The notes beneath the pieces are model-generated. The model was not told the DNA's origin. It saw only the letters and a list, made by a program, of their open reading frames with translations, and made no database searches. Shown here piece by piece: positions 8,299 through 16,745 of a DNA stretch of 42,379 nt. Both the position numbers and the translations under genes were made by a program. Each line of letters opens with the position of its first letter. Position 1 is the stretch's first letter. This stretch comes from Pseudomonas sp. 14P_8.1_Bac3 (GTDB taxonomy: Bacteria > Pseudomonadota > Gammaproteobacteria > Pseudomonadales > Pseudomonadaceae), in contig NZ_JANLOD010000062.1 of NCBI RefSeq assembly GCF_025466085.1, forward strand, positions 1-42,379. Reading direction: 5' to 3'.

Positions 8299-10770
8299 GT
8301 GCAAGTTTTTTGCGAAACCTTGCGCGCATTGCTCAGCCATTGGCGCCAGCACCCGGTGCAGTTTTTCAGCGTGTTGACCGGACTCTGGCTGGCCACCAGC
8401 CTGCTGACCGGCGTGCAGGCGCTGAACAGCCAGGCGCGGGATAGTTACGCCCGGGCCAGTCAGTTGATCGGCGGCGAACCCCAGGCCAGCCTCGCTGCCC
8501 CGGGAGGCGGGACGTTTCCCCAGGCGTTGTTCGTTGAGTTGCGTCGCGCCGGGTGGCCGGTGTCGCCGGTGCTGCAGGGCCGGGTGACGCTCAAGGGCCA
8601 TGAAGACCAACGTCTGCAACTGATGGGCATCGAGCCGGTGTCGCTGCCGGCCGGTTCTGCCGTGGCCGGCCGGGCGCTGGCGATCGAGCAGGTGGTCGGG
8701 TTCTTCATCCCGCCGGGGAGTACCTGGATTTCGCCGCAAACCTTGCAGGCGCTGGGGTTGCAGGAAGGCGAACGTCCTACCAGTCTCGACGGTGTGGCAT
8801 TGCCGCCGCTGCAGGTGCAAACCGACATGGCCCCCGGCGTGTTGCTGGTGGACATCGGTTTTGCCCAGCAGATTCTCGGCTTGCCAGACCAACTGTCGCG
8901 GCTGCTGTTGCCCAAGGATTTCAGTGCGACAGTACCCGATCAGTTCAAAGGCCAGTTGCAACTCAGGAGCAGCGGCGAAGAGAACAATTTGTCGCGCTTG
9001 ACCGAAAGCTTTCACCTCAACCTCGATGCCCTGGGGTTTCTGTCTTTTGTCGTGGGCCTGTTCATCGTGCACGCGGCGATCGGGCTGGCGCTGGAGCAAC
9101 GTCGTGGATTGCTGCGAACCCTGCGCGCCTGTGGGGTCAGCGCGCGGCTGTTGATCGCGTGCCTCGCCGTTGAACTGGGTGGTCTGGCGCTGATCGGCGG
9201 TCTCGCCGGCGTCGCCAGCGGCTATCTGTTGGCGAGCGTGCTGTTGCCGGACGTCGCCGCCAGCCTGCGCGGCCTGTACGGTGCCGAAGTGCCGGGACAG
9301 TTGAGCCTGAGCCCGTGGTGGTGGCTCGGCGGCATCGGCTTGAGCCTGCTCGGCGCATTGCTGGCCGGCGCCAACAGTCTGTTGCGGGCCGCACGTTTGC
9401 CGCTGCTGGCCCTGGCCGATCCGCAGGCCTGGCATCAGGCCCATGCCCGCTGGTTGCGGCGGCAGGGTTGGGTCGCGGCGCTGGCCGGGGTCATCGCGCT
9501 GCTGGCGTTGCTCGTTGGCGACAGCCTCGCCAGCGGTTTCGTGCTGATGGCGGCGCTGCTGATCGGCGCCGCGCTGGCGCTGCCGGTGGTGCTCAATACG
9601 GTGCTGAATCTCGCGCTGCATCGCAGTCATTCGGTGCTCGGTCAATGGTTCCTCGCCGATTGCCGCCAGCAACTGCCGGCCCTGAGCCTGGCGCTGATGG
9701 CCCTGCTGTTGGCGTTGGCGGCGAACATCGGTGCCGGCAGCATGACCGCCGGTTTTCGTCAGACCTTCAACGACTGGCTCGAACAACGGCTGACCGCCGA
9801 GCTGTACGTAAACCCGCAAAACCCGGCCCAGGCCCGAGAGTTGTCCACCTGGCTGAAACAACAGCCATCCCTTTCGGCGGTGCTGCCCAACTGGCAAGTG
9901 TCGATCCAGCTGCAGGGCTGGCCGGCGGATGTGTTTGGCGTGATCGATCACCCGACCTATCGCCAGCACTGGCCGTTGCTGGAATCGGTGGGCGATAACC
10001 CGTGGGATCGACTGGCCAAGGACGATGCGCTGATGCTCAGTGAACAACTGGCCCGCCGCCTGAAGGTGCGCCTCGGCGATCGCCTCACGCTAGCCACCCC
10101 GACCGGGGCGTGGTCGCCGCGCATCGTCGGCATCTACGCTGACTACGGCAACCCCAAGGGCCACATCCTGGTCAACGTCGATCATCTGCTGCGCGGCTGG
10201 CCGCAGCTGACGCCGAACCGTTTCAACCTGCGCATCGAGCCGCCATTGATTCCGGCGTTCCTGAAGGCCCTGCAAAGCCGCTTCACACTGGATGACAGCC
10301 GCATCGTCGACCAGGCCCGGCTCAAGGGCTGGTCCACCCAAGTGTTCGAGCGCACCTTCGCCGCCACCGCCGCACTGAACAGTCTGACCCTTGGCGTCGC
10401 CGGCGTTGCGCTGTTCATTAGCCTGCTGACCCAGAGCCAAAGCCGCCTGGGGCAACTTGCGCCGTTGTGGGCGCTGGGCGTCACGCGGCGGCAACTGATG
10501 CTGCTGAACCTCGGGCAAACCTGGCTGTTGGCGGTGCTGACGCTGGTGCTCGCATTGCCGCTGGGCATCGCGCTGGCGTGGTGCCTGGACGCGGTGATCA
10601 ACGTTCAGGCGTTCGGCTGGCGCCTGCCCTTGCGGGTGTTTCCGTGGCAGCTGGCGCAGCTGATGGGGCTGGCGTTACTTGCGACGTTGCTGGCCTCGGC
10701 GTGGCCGCTGTACTCGCTGTATCGCACGCAACCGGCGGATCTGCTGAGGACGTTTGCGCATGAGGATTAA
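8299..10770 (+). CDS. FtsX-type ABC permease, double module (AttFG-like)
   Basis: An 823-residue permease. One membrane helix lies near the N-terminus (about 25-45), then an extracytoplasmic domain, a first FtsX block of three helices (about 245-365), further helices (about 390-500), a second periplasmic domain, and a final FtsX block (about 690-815). It therefore contains two FtsX-like modules in one chain, as in the YbbP/LolC-E group. The start is taken as GTG at 8299, directly after the ATPase stop; an upstream in-frame start would overlap the ATPase. Its end overlaps the lipoprotein gene by 11 bases. The cargo is unknown. The acidic C-terminus (AHED) follows the usual ADLLRT motif seen in FtsX permeases. 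Confidence 0.9.
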   Translation: MQVFCETLRALLSHWRQHPVQFFSVLTGLWLATSLLTGVQALNSQARDSYARASQLIGGEPQASLAAPGGGTFPQALFVELRRAGWPVSPVLQGRVTLKGHEDQRLQLMGIEPVSLPAGSAVAGRALAIEQVVGFFIPPGSTWISPQTLQALGLQEGERPTSLDGVALPPLQVQTDMAPGVLLVDIGFAQQILGLPDQLSRLLLPKDFSATVPDQFKGQLQLRSSGEENNLSRLTESFHLNLDALGFLSFVVGLFIVHAAIGLALEQRRGLLRTLRACGVSARLLIACLAVELGGLALIGGLAGVASGYLLASVLLPDVAASLRGLYGAEVPGQLSLSPWWWLGGIGLSLLGALLAGANSLLRAARLPLLALADPQAWHQAHARWLRRQGWVAALAGVIALLALLVGDSLASGFVLMAALLIGAALALPVVLNTVLNLALHRSHSVLGQWFLADCRQQLPALSLALMALLLALAANIGAGSMTAGFRQTFNDWLEQRLTAELYVNPQNPAQARELSTWLKQQPSLSAVLPNWQVSIQLQGWPADVFGVIDHPTYRQHWPLLESVGDNPWDRLAKDDALMLSEQLARRLKVRLGDRLTLATPTGAWSPRIVGIYADYGNPKGHILVNVDHLLRGWPQLTPNRFNLRIEPPLIPAFLKALQSRFTLDDSRIVDQARLKGWSTQVFERTFAATAALNSLTLGVAGVALFISLLTQSQSRLGQLAPLWALGVTRRQLMLLNLGQTWLLAVLTLVLALPLGIALAWCLDAVINVQAFGWRLPLRVFPWQLAQLMGLALLATLLASAWPLYSLYRTQPADLLRTFAHED

Positions 10771-11827
10771 ACTCGGCGTGGTCCTGCTGGCCATGCTCCT
10801 GAGCGGCTGCGATGACCCGGCGCCGGCTGAAAAAGGCTTCGCCGGCCTCGGCGGTGAGGCGCTCGCCTTTACGCCGGTGGTGCCCGGCCGCGTATTCAGC
10901 TTTCCAGCGGATCACGGGGCGCACGAAGGTTTTCGCATCGAGTGGTGGTACGTCACTGCCAACCTCAAGGACGATCAGGGACGGGAGTTCGGCGTGCAAT
11001 GGACATTGTTTCGCAGCGCATTGAAAGCCACCCCTGAAGTGCCAGGGTGGGGCAACCAGACCCTCTGGCTCGGCCACGCGGCGGTGACCTCGGCGACGAC
11101 GCATCACGCGGCTGAGCGCTATGCTCGCGGCGGCGTAGGGCAGGCCGGGGTGAACGTCCGGCCGTTCAATGCCTGGATCGACGATTGGCAGTTCAGCAGC
11201 CAGGGTTCAGGTGGGCTGGATGACCTTAAACTCAGTGCCCGCGACAAGGGCTTCAGCTACCAATTGCGACTGACGTCCACGGGTCCACTGGTGCTGCAGG
11301 GTGACAAGGGTTTCAGCCAGAAATCCGAACAGGGCCAGGCGTCGTACTACTACAGCCAGCCGTTCTTTCAGGCGCGGGGCTCATTGGAAATCGACGGCAA
11401 GACCTATCAGGTCAGCGGCCCGGCGTGGCTCGACCGCGAGTGGAGCAGTCAGCCACTCACCGCTGACCAGAGCGGTTGGGACTGGTTTTCCCTGCACCTG
11501 GACAACGGCGAACAGGTGATGCTGTACCGCATGCGGCAGAAGCATGGCGCTCCGTATCTCACTGGCACCTGGATCGACGCCCAAGGGCAGACTCGGCTGT
11601 TGCACGGCGCCGAGATCAGCCTTACGCCGCAGGACAGCGCAAAGGCTGCCGGGCGCTCGGTGCCGGTGAGCTGGTCGATCAAGATCCCCGACAAGCAACT
11701 CGATATCGTCATCACCGCGCTGAACCCTGACGCCTGGATGGATTTGCGCATTCCATACTGGGAAGGCCCGGTGCGCCTGAGCGGCAGCCACGCAGGGCAG
11801 GGGTATCTGGAAATGACCGGCTATTGA
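10760..11827 (+). CDS. AttH/CrtC-like lipocalin-domain lipoprotein
   Basis: A 355-residue lipoprotein. The signal peptide ends in the lipobox LSGC with C17 as the lipidated residue. Asp occupies positions +2 and +3, which in E. coli favours retention in the inner membrane; the sorting rule in Pseudomonas differs. The rest matches the hydroxyneurosporene-synthase/AttH fold, with the typical EWWYVTANL near residue 65 and LDREWSSQ near 220. Despite the carotenoid-hydratase family name, there are no carotenoid genes here, and AttH proteins in ABC operons have no established catalytic role. The ATG at 10760 follows TGAGGA and overlaps the permease end, so the three genes form one operon. It probably works as the periplasmic partner of the permease; that is inferred from context. 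Confidence 0.88.
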   Translation: MRIKLGVVLLAMLLSGCDDPAPAEKGFAGLGGEALAFTPVVPGRVFSFPADHGAHEGFRIEWWYVTANLKDDQGREFGVQWTLFRSALKATPEVPGWGNQTLWLGHAAVTSATTHHAAERYARGGVGQAGVNVRPFNAWIDDWQFSSQGSGGLDDLKLSARDKGFSYQLRLTSTGPLVLQGDKGFSQKSEQGQASYYYSQPFFQARGSLEIDGKTYQVSGPAWLDREWSSQPLTADQSGWDWFSLHLDNGEQVMLYRMRQKHGAPYLTGTWIDAQGQTRLLHGAEISLTPQDSAKAAGRSVPVSWSIKIPDKQLDIVITALNPDAWMDLRIPYWEGPVRLSGSHAGQGYLEMTGY

Positions 11828-11890
11828 CCCGGAACTCTCGGTGGCGCGGCGTCCTCCTAATTCAACGATACCCGTTCCCAGGAGCCCGCC

Positions 11891-12133
11891 ATGAGCGACG
11901 ACCTCACACCCCCCGACCTTGCCTCGTGGCAGCGCCTGTTCGAAGACAAGGCCTACTGGCAACAATCCCCCGATGCGCATTACGCCGAATTATTGCGCGT
12001 GGCCGACGACTTGCTGGGGCAGGGTGCCATCGACCTCGATCAGTGGCAGGCCTTGAAGACCAAGGCCGAACACTCCCACAAAGACTCGCCTGACGTGAAC
12101 GTGGCCCATGAAGTTGACGATCCCGAAGCCTGA
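11891..12133 (+). CDS. Small acidic hypothetical protein
   Basis: An 80-residue protein, acidic, with a predicted helical core (WQRLFEDKAYWQQSP, YAELLRVADDLLGQG, LDQWQALKTKAE) and a charged tail. No signal peptide or metal motif is visible. An AGGAG ribosome site lies before the ATG. It is followed after 11 bases by another very small gene, so the two are probably co-transcribed. I do not recognise a family. The codon composition matches its neighbours, which supports it being a real gene. Confidence 0.7.
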   Translation: MSDDLTPPDLASWQRLFEDKAYWQQSPDAHYAELLRVADDLLGQGAIDLDQWQALKTKAEHSHKDSPDVNVAHEVDDPEA

Positions 12134-12144
12134 GGAGAACCACC

Positions 12145-12318
12145 GTGAAACCTCGTACCCCCGACACTGAAAAACACCCGGACGAACCGCGCCCACCGGG
12201 CGAAGTCGAGCGCGACAACGACGCCCTGCGCCCCACCGATCCAGCCCGACGCAAGGAAAGCGGCAAAGGCACTGACAGCGGCGAATCCACCGCGCAAGAA
12301 ACCGCGGACAAACGCTGA
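12145..12318 (+). CDS. Small disordered protein with GTG start
   Basis: A 57-residue reading frame beginning at GTG 12145 and ending with TGA at 12316. The strong site GAGGAGA (12132-12138) lies seven bases upstream. The protein is almost entirely charged or Pro-rich (KPRTPDTEKHPDEPRPPGE at the start, then RKESGKGTDSGEST) with no hydrophobic core, so it is probably disordered. It sits 11 bases after the 80-residue protein gene. GTG starts and small size make such genes easy to miss. Function unknown. Confidence 0.6.
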   Translation: MKPRTPDTEKHPDEPRPPGEVERDNDALRPTDPARRKESGKGTDSGESTAQETADKR

Positions 12319-12404
12319 ACAGCGTCTATGCTCAACCGCACGGACGGTGCTGAGCCTTGATTCAGAGCCGTCCGCTGCCATTTATCACAGGGAACGTACT
12401 GCTT

Positions 12405-12989
12405 ATGAAACTTCACGCGCTGACCAGAGCCATCACCCTCGCCACTGTATTGTCCGCTGCCAGCTTCAGCGTCATGGCCGCGGATATTCCGCTGTCGGCG
12501 ACCGTGGAAGCCGACCAGGTCACCACCAAAGTCCTCGCCGTCGACGCCGCCAAACACCAGATCGTCCTTGAAGGTGCCGAAGGCCGTCAGGTCCATGTAC
12601 AACTCAGCGACAAGGCCCAGGACCTGGGCAACCTCAAGGTCGGCGATCAGGTCAATGTCGAAGTGACCCACTCCGTCGCGGCGTTCCTTGATACCGACGT
12701 TGACAAAGGCCTGCCAGGTTCCACCGAACGCAGCGGCGAAATCCGCGCTACAAAAGACAATCCCAACCCTGGCGGCGAGGCCTATCGCCAGGTTCAGGTT
12801 CAGCTGAAAATCACTCATATCGACCTGGAGAAAAACCAGCTGACCTTCGAAAACCCGGCTGGCCAGTCAAAAACCGTCAACATCGAAAAACCTGAAATCC
12901 AGAAAAAACTCAAGGATCTGAAGGTAGGGCAAAGTGTTGTTGTGACTTACACCGATATATTGAAAGTGACCAGCCAGCACGAAAGCTGA
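12405..12989 (+). CDS. Periplasmic protein with two tandem OB/beta-like repeats
   Basis: A 194-residue protein with a signal peptide (about 1-25, ending VMAAD). Two related segments follow: one around residues 40-92 (KVLAVDAAKHQIVLEGAEG to LKVGDQVNVEVTH) and one around 132-187 (KITHIDLEKNQLTFENPAG to LKVGQSVVVTYTD). Each has the order beta strand, DxxKxQxxLE turn, a polar strand, then LKVGxxVxVxxT. This suggests an internal duplication of a small beta domain. The ATG at 12405 is chosen because it begins the signal peptide. The function is unknown. A perfect-looking long stem-loop begins 14 bases after its stop. Confidence 0.75.
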   Translation: MKLHALTRAITLATVLSAASFSVMAADIPLSATVEADQVTTKVLAVDAAKHQIVLEGAEGRQVHVQLSDKAQDLGNLKVGDQVNVEVTHSVAAFLDTDVDKGLPGSTERSGEIRATKDNPNPGGEAYRQVQVQLKITHIDLEKNQLTFENPAGQSKTVNIEKPEIQKKLKDLKVGQSVVVTYTDILKVTSQHES

Positions 12990-13003
12990 ATATTAGTTTT
13001 ATG

Positions 13004-13047
13004 CGTTGATTGTTCTTGTACAGCTTTTTGTACAGGAATAATCAACG
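13004..13047. other. 19-bp stem-loop downstream of the periplasmic protein gene
   Basis: Arms 13004-13022 and 13029-13047 pair over 19 positions (two G-U pairs in RNA) around the 6-base loop GCTTTT. The core is TTGTACA/TGTACAG and CGTTGAT/ATCAACG. There is no T-run on either side, so it is not a standard intrinsic terminator. It could stabilise the 3' end of the upstream mRNA or be part of a small RNA. Confidence 0.7.
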
Positions 13048-13542
13048 TATTGATCGAACTGGTGAGTTTGGGCGGTGTATGTAAGTCATTCGTTAGTGAT
13101 ATCAAAGTCATCGTTCGATAAATTTCACGTTATAACGCGGACATATTGAAAAAGTTCTACTAAAATGCTCACCGTTCGCCCAGTGGCAAGGCTCTTTACC
13201 AGTGCATGGATTGCCGAGGCCATTACACTGGGCGGACACCTTCTTCAAGTGCCACCAGCACTTCAATGATCTCGTCGGAAATTTTTCAGGTTCGCAGTGA
13301 TCAATTCAATTCAGTGCTACGAAGTGTCAGAGCAAGTGTCACTTAAGTAGTATTGCCTTCAATAGCCGTTTTTTCTTTTGTATTGGTTCAAGGTCAAGAC
13401 CTGCAGATTGTTTAAAGGTGGCATGTACTCGCTAATGCGCTTTTGCCTGTCTGTGGCGCTTGACAGTGCAACGAACCCCACCGCCCCATGGTCAAACCCA
13501 GCGCCAAGATGACTGACTTCCCCCTGATTCAAGGAGCGCGAC
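13048..13542. other. AT-richer gap with several hairpins, no gene seen
   Basis: About 500 bases with no credible coding frame and clearly lower GC than the flanks. It holds TGTAAG-N6-GTTAGT at 13080-13097 (half of a GacA-box-like site), a TATAAC hexamer near 13131, a 9-bp stem CGCCCAGTG/CACTGGGCG (13177-13185 and 13226-13234), and a perfect 6-bp hairpin AAGTGC/GCACTT (13247-13263). TTGACA occurs at 13460, about 80 bases before the DJ-1 gene, without a good -10. One or more small RNAs are possible but not shown. Confidence 0.5.
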
Positions 13543-14220
13543 ATGAAAATCCTGATGGTTTTGACGTCCCACGATCAATTGGGTGACACGGGTAAGAAAA
13601 CCGGCTTCTGGCTGGAAGAATTCGCCGCACCGTATTTCGTTTTCAAAGACGCCGGCGCGCAGCTGACGCTGGTTTCGCCCAAGGGCGGCCAGCCGCCGCT
13701 GGACCCGAAAAGTGATGAGCCGGACGCACAAACCGCTGCCACGGATCGCTTCCGCAAAGACTCCGCGGCGCAGTCCGCATTGGCGTCCACTGCGTTGCTG
13801 AGCAGCGTGCGCGCCGAGGATTATGATGCGGTGTTCTACCCGGGTGGGCATGGCCCGCTGTGGGACCTTGCTGAAGACAAAACGTCGATCGCCTTGATCG
13901 AGGCGTTGTACAAGGCGGGCAAGCCGGTTGCGGCGGTCTGCCATGCGCCGGGGGTGTTGCGTCACGTCAAGGGCGCGGACGGCCAGCCGCTGGTCAAGGG
14001 TAAGCGAGTAACCGGCTTCACCAACTCTGAGGAGGAAGCGGTGCAACTGACCAAGGTCGTGCCGTTCCTGGTGGAGGACATGCTCAAGGAGAAGGGCGGG
14101 ATTTATTCCAAGGGGGATGACTGGGCAAGTTATGTGGTGACGGATGGTTTGTTGCTGACGGGGCAGAATCCGGCGTCGTCGGAGGCCGCGGCGCAAGCGT
14201 TATTGGCGCAACTGAAATAA
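13543..14220 (+). CDS. DJ-1/PfpI family (type 1 glutamine amidotransferase-like) protein
   Basis: A 225-residue protein of the DJ-1/PfpI superfamily, in the larger subgroup that includes class I GATase-like and Hsp31-like proteins. The nucleophile is C133 in AVCHAPGVL, followed by H134; E25 in TGFWLEE is the acid that polarises the Cys in this family. GHGPLWD (102-108) forms the expected oxyanion loop. Such proteins act as glyoxalase III or deglycase/chaperones, or have unknown stress roles. CAAGGAGCG lies just before the ATG. It stands alone, with a hairpin-rich gap upstream and a palindrome downstream, so it is likely a single-gene unit. Confidence 0.88.
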   Translation: MKILMVLTSHDQLGDTGKKTGFWLEEFAAPYFVFKDAGAQLTLVSPKGGQPPLDPKSDEPDAQTAATDRFRKDSAAQSALASTALLSSVRAEDYDAVFYPGGHGPLWDLAEDKTSIALIEALYKAGKPVAAVCHAPGVLRHVKGADGQPLVKGKRVTGFTNSEEEAVQLTKVVPFLVEDMLKEKGGIYSKGDDWASYVVTDGLLLTGQNPASSEAAAQALLAQLK

Positions 14221-14230
14221 AGCCGTGACC

Positions 14231-14261
14231 GGTAGGCGCTGTCGAGTCGACAGCTCCTACC
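14231..14261. terminator. Palindrome between convergent genes
   Basis: GGTAGGCGCTGTCGA and TCGACAGCTCCTACC pair over 15 positions with one mismatch around the single G at 14246. It is an REP-like GTAGG..CCTAC element lying between the stop of the DJ-1 gene and the stop of the convergent hglS gene. It may terminate both transcripts, although it lacks a T-run. Confidence 0.55.
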
Positions 14262-14276
14262 GTGATGTGCAGTGCC

Positions 14277-15656
14277 TCAAGCGTTGAGCGTGGCCAAACA
14301 CGCTTCGATCGAGCGTCGCTGTGTCTCGGCGTACAACCCCAACTCGTCAATGGTCGAGCGTCCCAGCGCTTTCTCGAACGCTTGCTGGTTCGAGTGCTCG
14401 CCATAATGGGTTTGCGCTGCATCCCCCAGGTTCGACTGAAAAATCCCCGCGGCGCTGACCGGCAGGAAATCTTCGTACACCAGCGGCTCCGCCTTCACAT
14501 GGCCATTGCTGAGCAGATCTTCCAGCGATGCCTGGCGAGTGCCCTCCGCCGACCGTCCTTCTTCCGTCACGAAATAGCGAAAGTACGCCAGTTCCTGTTC
14601 GCGCATGCTGTCAAAATTGTCAGGGAATTCGCCAAAGTGCTGGGTCATCAACGCGTTATAGCGTGCGGCGTTGGCTTCGTTGGGGAAGTCCTTGAGTTCG
14701 TCGCGGGCAGCGTTGAGCAGGCGGTCATACAGCGCTCGACCTTTGGGGGTAAGGGCGGCGCCGCGTTGTTCGATCTCGCCGAAGCGAGCGCTGTGGCTAC
14801 CGCGGCTGTCGGCCTGATCCGTGAACGCAACGGGCTCGTCCAGAGCCTTGAAGCTGGTCTGGCGCAGCAGGATCGGACACTGACGGCGTGGTGGGCCTTC
14901 GATCACCGCTTTCGGCGTGATGCCATGGGCCGGCATCTGTGCCTGCACGATGTCGATGTCCAGCGTGCGCGGCGTCAGGTGGTTGATGTGCGGGCCCTTG
15001 AACGCCACCACATCGGCGATCAGGCGATGTTGGGCGCTGAGTTGCCGGTACTGCTCGGCGGTCACGGTGGCGCTGTGGTGCCAGCGGAAGGTTTCCAGCG
15101 CCTGCAGCACGAAATCCTGCGCTTGCTGTTCGGTCAGGCCACCTTGGGTTTCGGCGTGTTCGATGAGAGTCAGCGCCTGGGGCGTGAAGATCGAGCGCTT
15201 ATCCAGCACCGATTGGGCAAAGTCGCGCAGTTGCGGGTCTTCGATCAGCTCCAGGCGCAGCAGCGAGGTGAACACCCGGAACGGGCTGACCTGCAGAGCG
15301 GCTTCATGCACCGCGCGGAACGCCGTGGAATGCACCGGCACGCCGGCCGGGGTCAGGTCGTAATAGCCGACGGGCTGCATGCCCATCACCGCGAAGAGGC
15401 GGGCGAGGGTGGCCAGTTCCTTCGCAGTGCCAACGCGGATGGCGCCATGGCGCTCCAGGTCCAGGCGCTGGATTTCACCGGTGCTCTGCAACTGTCGGGC
15501 GATCTGCGGATCACTCTCCAGCACCTGGCGGTTGGTGTGTTCCACCAGTTCCATCAGCGCGCCGTACAGCGGCACCTCTTCGCGGTACATGTCGGACATC
15601 GCTTTGGAGAAGCGTTGGCGGATCAGGTCGGGGCTGACAAAGTTTGGGTGGCTCAT
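14277..15656 (-). CDS. hglS: 2-oxoadipate dioxygenase/decarboxylase (HglS, DUF1338)
   Basis: A 459-residue enzyme of the DUF1338/YdcJ family. The characterised P. putida HglS converts 2-oxoadipate to D-2-hydroxyglutarate in D-lysine catabolism, using Fe(II) held by two His and one Glu. Those residues are present here at the same positions that I recall for HglS: H70 (in LERHGAIR), H226 (in GPHINHLTPR) and E294 (in RFGEIEQRG), and R74 is also conserved. Length is typical. It is transcribed alone here, facing away from the alpha/beta hydrolase gene's end; no other lysine-catabolism gene is nearby. The start is the ATG at 15656 (MSHPNF). Confidence 0.9.
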   Translation of the reverse strand: MSHPNFVSPDLIRQRFSKAMSDMYREEVPLYGALMELVEHTNRQVLESDPQIARQLQSTGEIQRLDLERHGAIRVGTAKELATLARLFAVMGMQPVGYYDLTPAGVPVHSTAFRAVHEAALQVSPFRVFTSLLRLELIEDPQLRDFAQSVLDKRSIFTPQALTLIEHAETQGGLTEQQAQDFVLQALETFRWHHSATVTAEQYRQLSAQHRLIADVVAFKGPHINHLTPRTLDIDIVQAQMPAHGITPKAVIEGPPRRQCPILLRQTSFKALDEPVAFTDQADSRGSHSARFGEIEQRGAALTPKGRALYDRLLNAARDELKDFPNEANAARYNALMTQHFGEFPDNFDSMREQELAYFRYFVTEEGRSAEGTRQASLEDLLSNGHVKAEPLVYEDFLPVSAAGIFQSNLGDAAQTHYGEHSNQQAFEKALGRSTIDELGLYAETQRRSIEACLATLNA

Positions 15657-15766
15657 GAAAGAATTCCAGGCGCGGTGACATGAAGGATGGTGGAAAAGAT
15701 CGCAGCCTTGCGCGACGCCGACAAACGAAGAATCTTACGGACTTCATTCTGCAAAGGACTGCTGAC

Positions 15767-16723
15767 TCAATGCATGCGCTGGTCGTGAGGGCTCTCCGAG
15801 CGCTGGGATGCCAAAAACTCCCGATACAGCCGCGCCGCGCCCGCCGGAGCTTCGACCATCGGCATATGGCCCACGCCTTCCCAGATTTCCACCCGCAGGT
15901 CTTCAATGCCCTTGCTCCAGACGGCCACGCTGCTGACGTCGATCAGCCGGTCCTTGCGCCCCCACAGCAACAGCGCCGGGCACCTGATGTCGGCCAGTCT
16001 CGGCTCCATCGGCGGGCTGGCGCGCAAATCGCGGAAAATTTCTTCCAGCTCGTCCCGGGCCTGTTCGTAACGCTGGGCGATGGCGTCCAGCACGACGCCG
16101 GGCACCCATGGCGGCTCGGCCATGGTCATGGCGTAGAAGCTGCGGAATTCTTCACGGGAGTTGATCAGGAACGGGTTATGCCCCTTGGCCAATTGGCGCT
16201 CCAGATCACTGATTTCGGGGGCGGTCACACCCGCGGGGTCGATAAGGGCGACCGACGCGATGCGGTCGGGGTATGTCGCCGCGAGCCACGCCGCCATGTA
16301 GCCGCCCATCGAGTTGCCGATCACGTGCACCTTCTCGACGCCGCAGACGTCGAGCAACTGGATCATCCGCTTCGCCTGCAGGGGGATGTCATAGCCGCCG
16401 CCCTGCTTGAACCCGGTTTCTCCGTGCCCGGCAATGTCGGGAATGATGACCCGGTAAGTGCCGACAAAATGCCGGGCAAAGCGCAGCCAGATGTTCTTGT
16501 CAGCGCTGAAGCCGTGCAGCATCAGCACGCTGCTCGACGCTTCGTACGGCCCGCCTTGCCAAGTCGAAACGGTCATTTCAGCAATCGGCACGACGATCTT
16601 GTGCAGCCGATACAGCTTGGCTTCGGCCGCCATGTTCAAGTCATAGAGCCAGTAGCCGATGGCCGGGTAGCTCAACCAGCTCCAGGCCACGAACACCGCA
16701 ATTGCGACAACCAACAAAAGCAT
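15767..16723 (-). CDS. Membrane-anchored alpha/beta hydrolase
   Basis: A 318-residue protein with one N-terminal membrane helix (about 1-18) followed by a full alpha/beta hydrolase domain. The oxyanion HG is at 70-71, the nucleophile S138 is in GNSMGG, the acid is D258 in GRKDRLID, and H286 is in GVGHMP. It resembles ABHD6/monoacylglycerol lipase-like esterases. It lies 22 bases after the Baeyer-Villiger-type monooxygenase gene on the same strand, so the two are almost certainly co-transcribed. Monooxygenases of that class turn ketones into esters or lactones, and an esterase would open the product; this pairing is an inference from context. Confidence 0.88.
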   Translation of the reverse strand: MLLLVVAIAVFVAWSWLSYPAIGYWLYDLNMAAEAKLYRLHKIVVPIAEMTVSTWQGGPYEASSSVLMLHGFSADKNIWLRFARHFVGTYRVIIPDIAGHGETGFKQGGGYDIPLQAKRMIQLLDVCGVEKVHVIGNSMGGYMAAWLAATYPDRIASVALIDPAGVTAPEISDLERQLAKGHNPFLINSREEFRSFYAMTMAEPPWVPGVVLDAIAQRYEQARDELEEIFRDLRASPPMEPRLADIRCPALLLWGRKDRLIDVSSVAVWSKGIEDLRVEIWEGVGHMPMVEAPAGAARLYREFLASQRSESPHDQRMH

Positions 16724-16745
16724 CAGGCGTCTCCTTTCTTTCTGC

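Noticed and set aside
8212..10047. A 611-residue reverse frame over the FtsX permease
   Set aside because: Rich in Gln, His and Arg and lacking domain features; a shadow of the permease.
13050..13300. An rsmX/Y/Z RNA
   Set aside because: GGA motifs are few and not in repeated hairpin loops, and the upstream site matches only half of the GacA consensus; kept as a general structured region only.
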